Assembly: GCF_014656075.1 (NCBI RefSeq)
Contig: NZ_BNBS01000081.1
Location: forward strand, 1-36,981
Reading direction: 5' to 3'
Length of the DNA: 36,981 nucleotides
Source of the DNA: Streptomyces hydrogenans
GTDB taxonomy: Bacteria > Actinomycetota > Actinomycetes > Streptomycetales > Streptomycetaceae
The notes below the pieces were generated by a model, which had not been told where the DNA came from, searched no databases, and saw nothing but the letters and a program-made list of their open reading frames with translations. Below are positions 15,592-23,548 of the stretch, piece by piece. How positions within the stretch are numbered: position 1 is the stretch's first letter; every line of letters begins with the position of its first letter. The translations under genes were made by a program, and so were the position numbers.

Positions 15592-16150
15592 CACCTTCGG
15601 CCAGGGAGCCGACGTCTTCGAACCCGACCCCGAGCGCCCCCTGTTCGACAAAGAGTTCGAAGACTTCCTTCGCAAGCACAAGGACAACTTCTACAGGACC
15701 GCCGTCGCACGGCTCGTAGACCCGTACGACGCCGACGAGGCCCTCGGGGACGCCTGCCTGGTGATGTACCAGCGGTGGGAGAAGATCCAGTCGCACCCCA
15801 AGCCCGTCTACCTGGCCCTGCGCATCCTCAAGCACAAGATCACCGACTTCCACCGCGCCCGCGCCCGGCGGGCCGACCGGGAGGAAGCGGTCGCCCACCC
15901 GCCCGAGCTCCGCATCCTGCAGGAGATGGGCGAACAGCACCGTCTCAGCCAGGCCTTGGAGAAGCTGCGGAAGGTCTCGCCCCAGCAGGCGGACTGCTGG
16001 GAGATGTACAAGGTGCTGGGTAGGGAGTACAGCGAGATCGCCGAGGAGCTCGACATCACCATCGGCGCAGCGAAAACGGCGGCTTCCCGCGGGCAGGCCA
16101 AGCTCAGACTGCTGCTCGCGTTGGATTCGGAGAAGAAGGACGACAGCTGA
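15584..16150 (+). CDS. ECF-like RNA polymerase sigma factor
   Basis: A 188-residue sigma-70-type factor. A region-2-like part (FEDFLRKHKDNFYRTAVARL, then YDADEALGDACLVMYQRWEK) is followed by YLALRILKHKITDFHRARARR. Region 4 has REYSEIAEELDITIGAAKTA with SRGQAKLRLLL, a clear helix-turn-helix. The start is GTG 15584, overlapping the upstream stop. Its own TGA overlaps the ATG of the next gene (TGATG). The region-2 sequence is divergent from standard ECF groups, so its promoter specificity cannot be guessed. It likely transcribes its own operon and possibly distant genes. Confidence 0.8.
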   Translation: MNDTFGQGADVFEPDPERPLFDKEFEDFLRKHKDNFYRTAVARLVDPYDADEALGDACLVMYQRWEKIQSHPKPVYLALRILKHKITDFHRARARRADREEAVAHPPELRILQEMGEQHRLSQALEKLRKVSPQQADCWEMYKVLGREYSEIAEELDITIGAAKTAASRGQAKLRLLLALDSEKKDDS

Positions 16151-16935
16151 TGCTGGAACACCTCCTCGCCAGGCAAGAGCAGTACATCCGAGAACAGGTG
16201 GAAGCGCACGACACCGACGACTTCATCGACCGGCTGGCCGCCCGCATCGGCCAGGAATCCCGCCGCCCCGCCCGCGTCGCCCAGGAGGCCCGCAGCCCCG
16301 TCCGAGTCGGCTACGGAGGCAGCGACACCGTGAACCCCCAGGCCCCCGACAGCACGGCTCCCGCCGATCCCGGCTCGGTCTCCCAGGTGCTGCCGCCTCC
16401 GGCAGGACCCGAGTCCGGGACCGTACGGCCCCGCGGCTCGACCCGGCCGGCCAAACCGCGCCGGCGCCGCCGACGCCCGGCGCCGCTCGTCGTCTCCGAC
16501 CCGGAGGCATCCAAGGACGCGGCCCTGGCCTACGTCCAGCTCCTCTGCGACGACGTGCTGCGTTCGCACGATGCCGCCGAGCTCGCCGACTTTTCCACCA
16601 CCTACAGCGAGATCGGCGCCCGCACCTTCGCCTGCCTGCTCTACCAGCTCGACTGCCTCGACGCGGCCCTGTACTGGTGGCGCTTCGCAGCCGGAGCAGG
16701 AGATCCTCTCTCCGCGCACCTGCTCGCCGCCTACCACGCCGCCGCCGGCCGGGGCCCGGACGCCCGGGCCTGGCGGGCCAGCGCACGGCTGCTCGGATTC
16801 AACGACACCCACCTGCCTCACCCCACCCGCCACGGCACCACGGCCGCCGAGGGCTACGTCGAGCACCTCCCCTGGAACAAGATCCTGAGGTCCTTCATGG
16901 GTTCCCACCACCTCCCGGAAGGCCTCGGACGCTGA
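16150..16935 (+). CDS. Partner of the ECF-like sigma factor, unknown
   Basis: A 261-residue protein. An acidic N-terminal helix (LARQEQYIREQVEAHDTDDF) is followed by a Pro/Arg-rich linker (KPRRRRRRPAP). A C-terminal domain of about 130 residues then resembles tetratricopeptide-like helical pairs (YLYQLDCLDAALYWWRFAAG-type, SAHLLAAYHAAAGRGPDARA followed by W). No transmembrane segment is visible. The TGATG overlap with the sigma gene implies equal translation, as for sigma factors and their binding partners. The length and layout do not match a classical zinc-containing anti-sigma factor. Confidence 0.65.
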   Translation: MLEHLLARQEQYIREQVEAHDTDDFIDRLAARIGQESRRPARVAQEARSPVRVGYGGSDTVNPQAPDSTAPADPGSVSQVLPPPAGPESGTVRPRGSTRPAKPRRRRRRPAPLVVSDPEASKDAALAYVQLLCDDVLRSHDAAELADFSTTYSEIGARTFACLLYQLDCLDAALYWWRFAAGAGDPLSAHLLAAYHAAAGRGPDARAWRASARLLGFNDTHLPHPTRHGTTAAEGYVEHLPWNKILRSFMGSHHLPEGLGR

Positions 16936-16984
16936 CCCCGCCTCGCCCGTAAGACAGCCCGCCTACCCGTTCGTCCCAGCACAC

Positions 16985-17039
16985 CGAAGGGAGCCCGTGA
17001 GGGGCACCACCGCGTGCCCGCCTTCACGGGCTCCCTTCG
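16985..17039. terminator. Very strong terminator after the sigma operon
   Basis: Perfect 16-bp arms at 16985-17000 (CGAAGGGAGCCCGTGA) and 17024-17039, with an inner GGGCAC/GTGCCC stem (17002-17007 and 17014-17019) making a two-part hairpin. It follows the stop at 16935 by 50 bases and precedes a small gene at 17065. Confidence 0.8.
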
Positions 17040-17064
17040 TCATGTCCGAGAAGGGAAACCCCTC

Positions 17065-17232
17065 ATGAACATCAACCAGAACAAGCCGTCCGAGCCCCTC
17101 CTCAGCCGTCTGCACCGGCGAATTCGGCCCCAGCGACGCGTCGCCGCCGGGCACTTCCTGCGCGGCCTCGCGTACGGCACCGGCCTCAGCGTCGCCAGCG
17201 CCCTCGCCTACGGACTCCGCCAGATGTGGTGA
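17065..17232 (+). CDS. 55-residue basic peptide with hydrophobic C-terminus
   Basis: MNINQNKPSEPLLSRLHRRI, then a basic segment (RPQRRVAAGHFLRG) and LAYGTGLSVASALAYGLRQMW. AAGGG lies 8-12 bases before the ATG. The start at 17065 is preferred over 17014 because the upstream codons lie inside the terminator hairpin. It could be a small membrane-associated peptide. No family recognised. Confidence 0.45.
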   Translation: MNINQNKPSEPLLSRLHRRIRPQRRVAAGHFLRGLAYGTGLSVASALAYGLRQMW

Positions 17233-17303
17233 CCAACCACTCGCCCAAGAGGAAGGAACATCCCCACCTCATTCGTCCCGGGGGCGCGCGGGAGCCAACC
17301 AAC

Positions 17304-17341
17304 CCTGAGGGCCGACACGTGTTCACGTGCCAGCCCTCAGG
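17304..17341. terminator. Hairpin after the 17065 gene
   Basis: Arms CCTGAGGGC (17304-17312) and GCCCTCAGG (17333-17341). The loop carries CACGTG twice (17316-17321 and 17324-17329). Probably ends the small upstream gene. No gene is visible in 17342-17492. Confidence 0.5.
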
Positions 17342-17492
17342 CTGCTGCCACACCGAGGCTGTACGGTGTTCACCCGGCGCCCAGACTCCTCTCCTATGCG
17401 CCAGCAGCCCGAAGACCCTCACACCAGGCGAGTTCAGGCATCCGGCCAGAGCTTCTAACGTCTGCCAGCCGTACGGCCATGCGGCTCTCAGT

Positions 17493-17514
17493 CGAGGACG
17501 AATTTTCGTCCTCG
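17493..17514. terminator. Terminator of the minus-strand 17516 gene
   Basis: CGAGGACGAA (17493-17502) and TTCGTCCTCG (17505-17514) pair perfectly, with A/T bases at the apex. It sits directly past the stop codon at 17516-17518, as expected for that minus-strand gene. Confidence 0.6.
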
Positions 17515-17515
17515 G

Positions 17516-17875
17516 CTAGGACGTGTCCGTTGTCGCCCCGGATTCGCGCCGCGGCAGTTCGGAGGGGAAGAGGCCCAGCTGTTCCGTGAGTTCGTCAGCG
17601 GCTCGGATCATGCGGGTATGGGGCAGCTCCGGGGCCTCGGGGTCGAGGACTGTGGGCGGATGCTCACTGAGTCCTGGACCGTGGGCCGCATGACCGCTGT
17701 AGGGATAGCGGCCGATGACCGGCGTGCCGAAACGGGAGAGGTTCTCCTCGACCTCCCGGTCGAAGTCGTCGAGAGGCAGCTCGTCGTCCTGAAAGCCTGA
17801 GGGACGTCGAGCATGGCAGGATACGGAAACCTTCAGGGCCCCTTCGGTCGCCGGTGTGATGAGTGGAATCACCAC
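17516..17875 (-). CDS. Small unknown protein
   Basis: Up to 119 residues. The protein-like part is FQDDELPLDDFDREVEENLS through RFGTPVIGRYPYSGHAAHGP and MIRAADELTEQLGLFPSELP. The first 25 or so residues are less convincing, so the true start may be internal or lost. The neighbouring terminator supports a real gene. No family recognised. It lies just left of the IS110-type element, so it may be a truncated survivor of an older gene. Confidence 0.4.
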   Translation of the reverse strand: MVIPLITPATEGALKVSVSCHARRPSGFQDDELPLDDFDREVEENLSRFGTPVIGRYPYSGHAAHGPGLSEHPPTVLDPEAPELPHTRMIRAADELTEQLGLFPSELPRRESGATTDTS

Positions 17876-18094
17876 GCCGACGACCAGGGGCCCTGCCTCG
17901 TCACCACACCCGCTTACCAGCCCGTTTCACCCTCCAGCACAGGATGAAAGAGGCTCCCTACGTTGTACACCGGGACAGGGCGAACCCTTCGTATGGTTCT
18001 CCCACCCAGGGGTGCCGGGTGTGGTTGAAAAGGCTCTGCCGCTTGTGGCTTCCAGTGATTGGCCGCCCGGCGCCCCACGACGACTCGGCTGCCA

Positions 18095-19392
18095 ATTAGG
18101 AATTGCGAATGATCGCTCCGTAGGGAATCGACAGCGAGGTCGTCCGTCGGGAGGCACCAGCGCACCCCACCGCACGGAGGCATGATGGCCGCGATCTGGG
18201 CCGGTATCGACGCGGGCAAGACCCACCACCACTGCGTCGCGATCGATGAGGGTGGCCGCCGGCTGCTGTCGCGGCGCGTCGCCAACGACGAGCCCGAACT
18301 CCTCGAACTTCTCACCGACGTTCTGGCCCTGGGCGACGAGGTGACCTGGGGCATCGACCTGGCCGACGGCGGAGCCGCCCTGGCCATAGGCATCCTCCTC
18401 AACCACGACCAGCTGGTGCACTACATCTCCGGCCGCGCCATCCACCGCGCCTCCGAGAGCTACCGCGGCGAAGGCAAGACCGACGCCAAGGACGCCGCCA
18501 TCATCGCCGACCAGACCCGCATCCGCCGCGATCTGCACCCCTTGCGCCCCAGCGATGAAACCGTCACCGACCTCAAGATCCTCACCGGTCGGCGCATGGA
18601 CCTGGTCGCCGACCGCACCCGCACCGTCAACCGGCTGGGGGCCCAGCTGACCGGGATCTTCCCCGGCCTGGAACGGGCCCTGGACCTCACCAACAAGGGC
18701 CCGCTGACGCTGCTGACCGGCTACCAGACCCCCGCAGCGATCCGTCGGCTCGGCGCCAGACGCTTGGAGACCTGGCTGCGCAACCGCAAGGTCCTCCGAG
18801 CCGACCAGCTCGCTCAGGCCGCGGTCGAAGCGGCCGAACGCCAGCACACCAGCCTGCCCGGCGTGAAGCTGACCGCCCAGTTGGTGCACACCCTGGCCAA
18901 GGAGGTGTCGGCCCTCAACGAACAGATCGCCGAGGTCGACAAGCTCATCGAGGCCCGGTTTCGCGACCACCGGCACTTCGAGGTGATCACCAGCATGCCC
19001 GGCCTCGGCATCATCCTCGGTGCCGAGTTCCTGGCCGCCACCGGCGGCGACATGTCCGTCTTCGGGACTCCCGACCGCCTCGCCGGCTTCGGCGGCGTCG
19101 CGCCGGTCCCGCGCGACTCCGGAAAGATCAGCGGCAACCTGCGACGCCCGCAACGCTACAACCGACGGCTCCAACGCGTCCTCTACACCTCAGCGCTGTT
19201 CAGCATCCGACGGAACGACGAGTCACGCCGGTTCTACGATCGCAAACGCGCAGAAGGCAAGCGTCACACCCAAGCCGTCCTTGCCCTCGCCCGCCGCCGA
19301 GTCAACGTCCTCTGGGCCCTCCTCCGCGATGGGCGGTGCTACGAACTCACGCCGCCGACCGCCCTCGCAGCTTGACAGACGGCATTAGGAAT
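18095..19392 (+). mobile_element. IS110-family insertion sequence (ends tentative)
   Basis: One DEDD transposase gene is flanked by a 9-bp direct repeat ATTAGGAAT at 18095-18103 and 19384-19392. IS110 elements lack long terminal inverted repeats and carry a short core repeated at both ends, so the direct repeat is a candidate for the two core sites. That would leave only 78 noncoding bases before the gene and few after it, short for the noncoding RNA known from IS110 elements. The true left end may therefore lie further left, within 17876-18095, where no gene is visible. Confidence 0.5.
18182..19375 (+). CDS. IS110-family transposase (DEDD recombinase)
   Basis: A 397-residue transposase. The N-terminal RuvC-like DEDD domain begins IWAGIDAGKTHHHCVAIDEG (Asp8-10 region), with YRGEGKTDAKDAAIIADQTR carrying further acidic residues. 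The C-terminal Transposase_20 part has ITSMPGLGIILGAEFLAATG followed by GDMSVFGTPDRLAGFGGVAP, a helix-hairpin-helix, then RDSGKISGNLRRPQRYNRRL with the conserved serine. GGAGG lies directly before the two ATG codons at 18182/18185. The frame is intact, so the gene is probably active. Confidence 0.9.
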   Translation: MMAAIWAGIDAGKTHHHCVAIDEGGRRLLSRRVANDEPELLELLTDVLALGDEVTWGIDLADGGAALAIGILLNHDQLVHYISGRAIHRASESYRGEGKTDAKDAAIIADQTRIRRDLHPLRPSDETVTDLKILTGRRMDLVADRTRTVNRLGAQLTGIFPGLERALDLTNKGPLTLLTGYQTPAAIRRLGARRLETWLRNRKVLRADQLAQAAVEAAERQHTSLPGVKLTAQLVHTLAKEVSALNEQIAEVDKLIEARFRDHRHFEVITSMPGLGIILGAEFLAATGGDMSVFGTPDRLAGFGGVAPVPRDSGKISGNLRRPQRYNRRLQRVLYTSALFSIRRNDESRRFYDRKRAEGKRHTQAVLALARRRVNVLWALLRDGRCYELTPPTALAA

Positions 19393-19529
19393 CACTGAGC
19401 TTCTTCAGCGGTTGCCCCAGAGGGTGAATGATCCTGTGGAGTTGACCGGCCTTTGATCTGCAGCGGTGCTCAGCCTTCACGGCTCAGGCCGTCACCCGAT
19501 CGGTGGCCACTCTGAAGAAGCTCACTGAT
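19391..19529. repeat. 139-bp segment with 18-bp inverted ends
   Basis: ATCA-C-TGAGCTTCTTCAG (19391-19408) and, inverted, CTGAAGAAGCTCA-C-TGAT (19512-19529) match at 17 of 18 positions. The segment between has no gene. It looks like a miniature inverted-repeat element or the joined ends of a lost insertion sequence. Its right end touches the stop codon of the phytase gene. A terminator with a 100-base loop is an unlikely alternative. Confidence 0.45.
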
Positions 19530-20815
19530 CAGTCGATGGTGTCGACGACCTCGCCGAGGTCGACGAACTTGAAGCCGGTGGCTTCGCGGTCGCTGTCACC
19601 GGGGGTCTCCTGGCCGTCCTGGACGACGAGGAGGCCGTTGGGGTAGCGGGTGCCGAGCGGGGCGTTGAGGGCGGCGGCGCCGTCGCAGACCTCGGAGCCG
19701 TCGAGGGTGGTGGAGGCCGCGGCGATGCGGAAGGCGTTCTCGTACTCGTTGTCCTCGTCGCGCTCGCGGTCGTAGGCGACGAAGGTGTCGTCGCCCTGGC
19801 TGGAGGCGAGCAGGTAGCCGTCGCCGTCCGCCTCTTCGACCAGCGTCAGGCCCTCGACGTCGGCCGCCAGGTTCTCGCCGCCGAAGCCGGGGTCGGTTCC
19901 GGGCGTGCACTCCTCGGTCTGATCGTCGTAGGTGCCCGGGACGCCGTACTCGCGGACCTTGTCGATCAGGGTCGGCGTGCCGGTCAGGCCCGCGTCGATG
20001 CGCCAGATGCCGACGTCCTCCTGTCCCGCGTACAGGGTGCCGTCCGCGGGGTCGACAACCATGCCCTCGACCTGCGGAAGTTCGCCCGGCTCGGCGCAGG
20101 GCGTCCAGGTGGCGCCGTTCGGCATCCGGAAGGAGGACGGCAGGTCGAGGGTGCGGACCTGGCGGTAGTCGACGGTGCCGGCCGGGGTGGGGAGCAGTTC
20201 CAGCAGGGCGATCCGGGTGCGGTTGCGCTGGCTGACCAGCGCGTAGGAGCGGCCGGTGGCGCGGTCGGTCCAGGTGGCCAGGCCGTACGCGGTCTTCTGC
20301 TCGTTGATCTCGTCCTGGTCGGCGGAGAACACGGGCCGCGCCGCGGGGGCGGTGATGTCGGTGAGCGGGCCGCCGGGCCTGTCGCGGTCGATGCGGTAGA
20401 TCCGCAGCCGGTCGTTGCCGCGGTCGCTGACCACCGCAACGTCTGCGCGGGTGCCGCCCAGACGCAGGCCATGGACCAGGTCGACGTTGTTGAAGCGGCC
20501 GGGCTTGTCGTCGGCGCTCGGGCCGGCGGGGGCGGGGATCGACTGCACCTGGCGCGCGTCCAGGTCGTAGACCCGCAGGCCGCCCTGCTTGGCGGTCGCG
20601 ATCACCAGGCTGCGGCCCGGGGCGGCGGTGTTGCGCCAGATCGCCGGGTCGTCGGCGTTGGCGTTGCCGCCGGTCTCGTCGTCGAACAGCGGCGCGGTCT
20701 CGGCCTTCGGGTGGACGCTGTCGATCCCGGACGCCTGCGCCGGGAGGGCCAGCGAGGCCGCCAGTGTCGTGCAGAGAGCGAGCGTGGAGGCACGAACAGC
20801 CAGACGTATCGTCAT
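19529..20815 (-). CDS. Secreted beta-propeller phytase
   Basis: A 428-residue protein of the 3-phytase (beta-propeller, BPP) family, which removes phosphate from phytate in the presence of calcium outside the cell. A Sec signal peptide is clear (basic start, then LALCTTLAASLALPAQASG, cleavage near residue 29). The mature part starts with the family block GNANADDPAIWRNTAAPGRS and LVIATAKQGGLRVYDLDARQ, then GRFNNVDLVHGLRLGG, DRLRIYRID, YGLATWTD, VEGMVVDPADGTLYAGQEDV with GIWRID, and LAADVEGLTLVEEADGDGYL. The length is normal and the frame intact. GGAAG precedes the ATG. A PHO-box-like pair of repeats lies about 80 bases upstream, fitting induction by phosphate starvation. Confidence 0.9.
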   Translation of the reverse strand: MTIRLAVRASTLALCTTLAASLALPAQASGIDSVHPKAETAPLFDDETGGNANADDPAIWRNTAAPGRSLVIATAKQGGLRVYDLDARQVQSIPAPAGPSADDKPGRFNNVDLVHGLRLGGTRADVAVVSDRGNDRLRIYRIDRDRPGGPLTDITAPAARPVFSADQDEINEQKTAYGLATWTDRATGRSYALVSQRNRTRIALLELLPTPAGTVDYRQVRTLDLPSSFRMPNGATWTPCAEPGELPQVEGMVVDPADGTLYAGQEDVGIWRIDAGLTGTPTLIDKVREYGVPGTYDDQTEECTPGTDPGFGGENLAADVEGLTLVEEADGDGYLLASSQGDDTFVAYDRERDEDNEYENAFRIAAASTTLDGSEVCDGAAALNAPLGTRYPNGLLVVQDGQETPGDSDREATGFKFVDLGEVVDTID

Positions 20816-20892
20816 TTTTCTTCCTTATATAAGCGGGTTTGAACCAACAAGGAAGACTTTCACCATCATGTCTGTCATGTTCACGATAAAAT

Positions 20893-20910
20893 GATGGACG
20901 ATAGTTGAAC
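20893..20910 (-). promoter_or_regulatory. Putative PHO box (PhoP operator) of the phytase gene
   Basis: On the minus strand GTTCAAC and GTCCATC are spaced exactly 11 bases apart (20910 to 20899). This is the direct-repeat spacing of the Streptomyces PhoP box (consensus GTTCACC repeated every 11 bp). It lies 78-95 bases upstream of the phytase start in an AT-rich promoter region. The first repeat matches 6 of 7 consensus bases, the second 5 of 7. Confidence 0.6.
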
Positions 20911-20994
20911 AAGTCACGAAATCTGCGGGTCGGAGACCTCTGCGTACACACCGCGGAGCCTCCTGCCGGTTGCCGCGCGGGCATGCGATGGCCT

Positions 20995-21029
20995 CTGCGG
21001 CCGGAGCCCCGCCGGGGCTCCGGCCGCAG
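20995..21029. terminator. Very strong hairpin
   Basis: Sixteen-base perfect arms, CTGCGGCCGGAGCCCC (20995-21010) and the complement (21014-21029), over a 3-nt loop. It separates the phytase promoter from the broken genes to its right and would have ended the minus-strand protease transcript. Confidence 0.75.
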
Positions 21030-21044
21030 GAGTACGGGGCTCAG

Positions 21045-21203
21045 CCAGCCGATGGTGCTTTGGTCGACCAGGAAGACGGTCGACAGGTAGGTGTCTTCGG
21101 TGCCGGCGAACTCCAGCTTCACCGCCTGGCCCTTGGAGGCGGACAGGTCGACGGTCTTCTGGACGTATCCGGAGGAGGCGTTGGCGTTGGTGGCCAGGGT
21201 GCT
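21045..21203 (-). pseudogene. C-terminal fragment of a secreted protease-type protein
   Basis: The minus strand reads STLATNANASSGYVQKTVDL, then SASKGQAVKLEFAGTEDTYL and STVFLVDQSTIG. This is the C-terminal beta-sandwich extension found on many Streptomyces secreted peptidases (LAT-SN...GY-Q+-DLS...G--V-L-F-G-ED...-T-F-VD). Nothing of the catalytic domain remains; the fragment is joined directly to the 3' end of the IS5-type transposase relic. The strong hairpin at 20995 is probably its original terminator. Confidence 0.5.
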
Positions 21204-21204
21204 G

Positions 21205-22043
21205 TGGGTGGCATGTCTGTTTCGGTTCGCCAGGTTGGTGCGGATTCTCCGGTAAGTTCGCGGCTCATTTTGTTAGCCGTCGCCCAGTGGATCATCGTTC
21301 GGGATCTCTGGGGCAGGGCTTCGTAATCACGTGCGAGGCGACGGTACTGCATCAGTCGGCCGAAGGTCGCTCGATCCCCCACTTTTTGGGCAGCGGCTGG
21401 AAGCCCTTCTCCTTCGGTCGGCGCACCACCTCCACATCGATCCCGAAGTCGGCGCCGTGCTGGATGACGCTGGTTTGATAGCCGCCGTCGGCCCACACCT
21501 TGGTCACACTGGGATGAGTCTCCGCCAGTTCGGTCAGGGCCTGCTTGCCGCCGGCGGAGTCGTGGACCGAGGCGGCGGTGACAAGGACGGCCAGGACCAG
21601 ACCGAGGGTGTCGGTGACCAGATGGCGCTTGCGCCCTTCGATCTTCTTGCCGGCACCGATGCCCTGACTGGTCTCGGCGACATTGCCGGAGGTCTTCACG
21701 CTCTGCACGTCCACCACGGCCGCGGACGGCTCCGCCGTTCGGGCGTTCGCCCGGCGGGCCGCGTCCCGCAGCAGATCGTGGACCTGCTCGATGGTTTCGT
21801 CCGCTTCCCACTTGGCGAAGTAGTCGTAGACGGTCTTGAACGGCGGGAAGTCATGGGGCAGGTACTCCCACGGAATCCCGGTGCGATTGACGTAGAGGGT
21901 CGCGTTCACGATCTCCCTCAGATCGTGAACCCGTGCCGCCGCCCCGGCCCCAGAGCGGGCAGCCCCCAGGCGACGAACACGGGCTCGATCAACGCTCAGC
22001 GGGCATCGGAGACGTCACTGCGATACACACGTCGAGGTGGCAT
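21205..22043 (-). pseudogene. Broken IS5-family transposase
   Basis: The relic reads in three pieces: MPPRRVYRSDVSDAR, stop, ALIEPVF (from ATG 22043), then in another frame HDLREIVNATLYVNRTGIPW with EYLPHDFPPFKTVYDYFAKW to PKKWGIERP (about 21949-21355), then shifted again TFGRLMQYRRLARDYEALPQ to the end. DDE blocks VVDVQSVKTSG, VWADGGYQ and the last RTFGRLMQYRRL identify the IS5 group. At least one nonsense codon (a tryptophan position read as TGA) and two frameshifts make it inactive. Its 3' end runs into the protease fragment without its own stop. Confidence 0.8.
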
Positions 22044-22312
22044 GTACCGGACAAAAAGTCCTACGGCCTACAGTCACAAAAACATCCCAAAACACCAACT
22101 ACCTAGATCAGATGCCCTCTCACGCCGGGCTGTGGTGCCCCCTCAGGACCGCTCCAGTCCAGGTCAAGGGATTGCCCTGATTTCAGTTAGCTCCTGCCTT
22201 CCCTAATCTCTTGGTCACAGCCGAGCCAACTGCTGCCGAACGGCCCCCGCTACCCGCCCCCAGATGACGTTCTGCGGTCTTCTCCCCAACCTGGCTCGGT
22301 GGAAGGATTGCC

Positions 22313-22587
22313 ATGTCCCGCAAGCACGGCGTCGCGGCGGCCCTCGGCGCCGTGACCGTGGTGGCCAGCCAGTCCACCGCAGCCGCCGGCACCTCCTCCG
22401 CCCGGCCGGGCACCGGGTTGCGGGCAATATAGATGCCGACGTCCGTGGCGCGGCTATACGCACCGCCGACCGCGAGACCGAGGCCCTGGCCAAGTCGATC
22501 GGTTTCGGCACAGACGAGAAGCTGACGGCCAAGAACGTGCTGGTAGACAACGGCGGCACCCGGCACGCCGACATCGCCATCGGCTGA
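22313..22587 (+). pseudogene. Relic of an M4-type metallopeptidase propeptide
   Basis: From ATG 22313 the frame gives MSRKHGVAAALGAVTVVASQ, a signal-peptide-like start, and stops at TAG 22433. In another frame the reading continues as RTADRETEALAKSIGFGTDE, KLTAKNVLVDNGGTRHA, ending DIAIG and TGA 22585-22587. The second part resembles the propeptide of M4 (thermolysin-like, griselysin-type) proteases, where A-ALGLG--EKL+-+DV--D--GT-H is conserved. The catalytic domain is absent, and a strong terminator follows at once, so a large internal deletion is likely. Confidence 0.5.
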
Positions 22588-22612
22588 CCTGCCCCCGCCG
22601 CAACACCAGAAT

Positions 22613-22652
22613 CCTGCTGTCGGGCCAGCCGAGGGGCGAGCCCGACAGCAGG
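22613..22652. terminator. Terminator after the M4 relic
   Basis: CCTGCTGTCGGGC (22613-22625) and GCCCGACAGCAGG (22640-22652), perfect 13-bp arms. It is well preserved although its gene is not. Confidence 0.75.
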
Positions 22653-23236
22653 GCTGTCGCATTCCCGCGAGGTTCCCGGGAAGGCGGCAGCCCTGCGGCT
22701 GGCACTCCACAGAGCAGCCAGCCGCCCCCACCCATAAACGGCATGCACCCGCCGACCAGAGCACGACGGCTAGGACGTCACCGCTCGACGCTCCCGGAAG
22801 GAAGGACCAACAGACACAGAACACTCTGCCCAGCAGTCTGCTACTGCCGAAACCGCATCGATCCCGCCGCCGCGCACCAGTCTCCGCAGACCGGATCCCG
22901 TCACGTATCGACGGCGAACGCCCTTGTCGCTGCCCAGACCCCGAACAGACCAAGCCCTGTACACCAGGAACACGGCTCACATGGAGTGCACAGGCAGAAG
23001 CCAGACGTCATACGAAAGCTCAACAACTCGCCCCAGGAGCTGCGGAAGTCCTCCTGTGCCGGTCGGCACCGGTTCGCTCGCCAGTGCCACGACCGCTCTT
23101 TGTTCCCTGAACCGCGGCACTGAACCGCACTCGACGTTGCGTCACCAGGCTGACCGGCCGGCAGCATCGACAGCTCGCTGCCCGCCTTTATCAGCATTCC
23201 GCCCATCGACCAACCTTGACCAGAGAAGCGATCAGC
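22653..23236. other. 584-bp stretch without a gene
   Basis: No open frame here looks like protein on either strand. AGAGAAG near 23222 could be the old ribosome binding site of the regulator relic that follows. Confidence 0.5.
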
Positions 23237-23539
23237 ATGGAGACGTCTGTCAGTACAACCGCCCTGCGCAACGCATCCAGATTCTCTCCGGGCACAGCAG
23301 CTCTCCCCCGCCGCACCGCGCTGAGCCTGACATCGGACTATCCCATGACTGAGTGGAAACGCCTGGGCAAGCACCTCTACCTGGTAACGGACTCTTCGAG
23401 CTGGTAGCTCGGCGACTGGCTCATCTTCGGCCAGGACACCTCTCTCGGACGTTACCGGCAGGCCATAGAGGAAACCCGCCTGGACTACCCGTTTTTCTGC
23501 ATCGCCGCCTTGAAATACCCACCCCTTTTTTTGCGATAG
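23237..23539 (+). pseudogene. Relic of a LmbU-type pathway regulator
   Basis: The frame from ATG 23237 reads METSVSTTALRNASRFSPGT to YPMTEWKRLGKHLYLVTDSS with SW, then TAG (23405-23407). In the same frame it continues LGDWLIFGQDTSLGRYRQAI with EETRLDY to TAG 23537. LmbU-family activators of antibiotic clusters carry a W+-+G--+--+-DSSAWWLGDWL-+GQ----RY+-AIEETSLDY block, so the amber codon most likely replaces the second Trp (TGG to TAG). The product is also cut off after LDY, where the family continues with about 100 more residues. It lies directly before the first cluster gene, suggesting loss of a pathway-specific regulator. Confidence 0.6.
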
Positions 23540-23548
23540 AGGTCCCGC

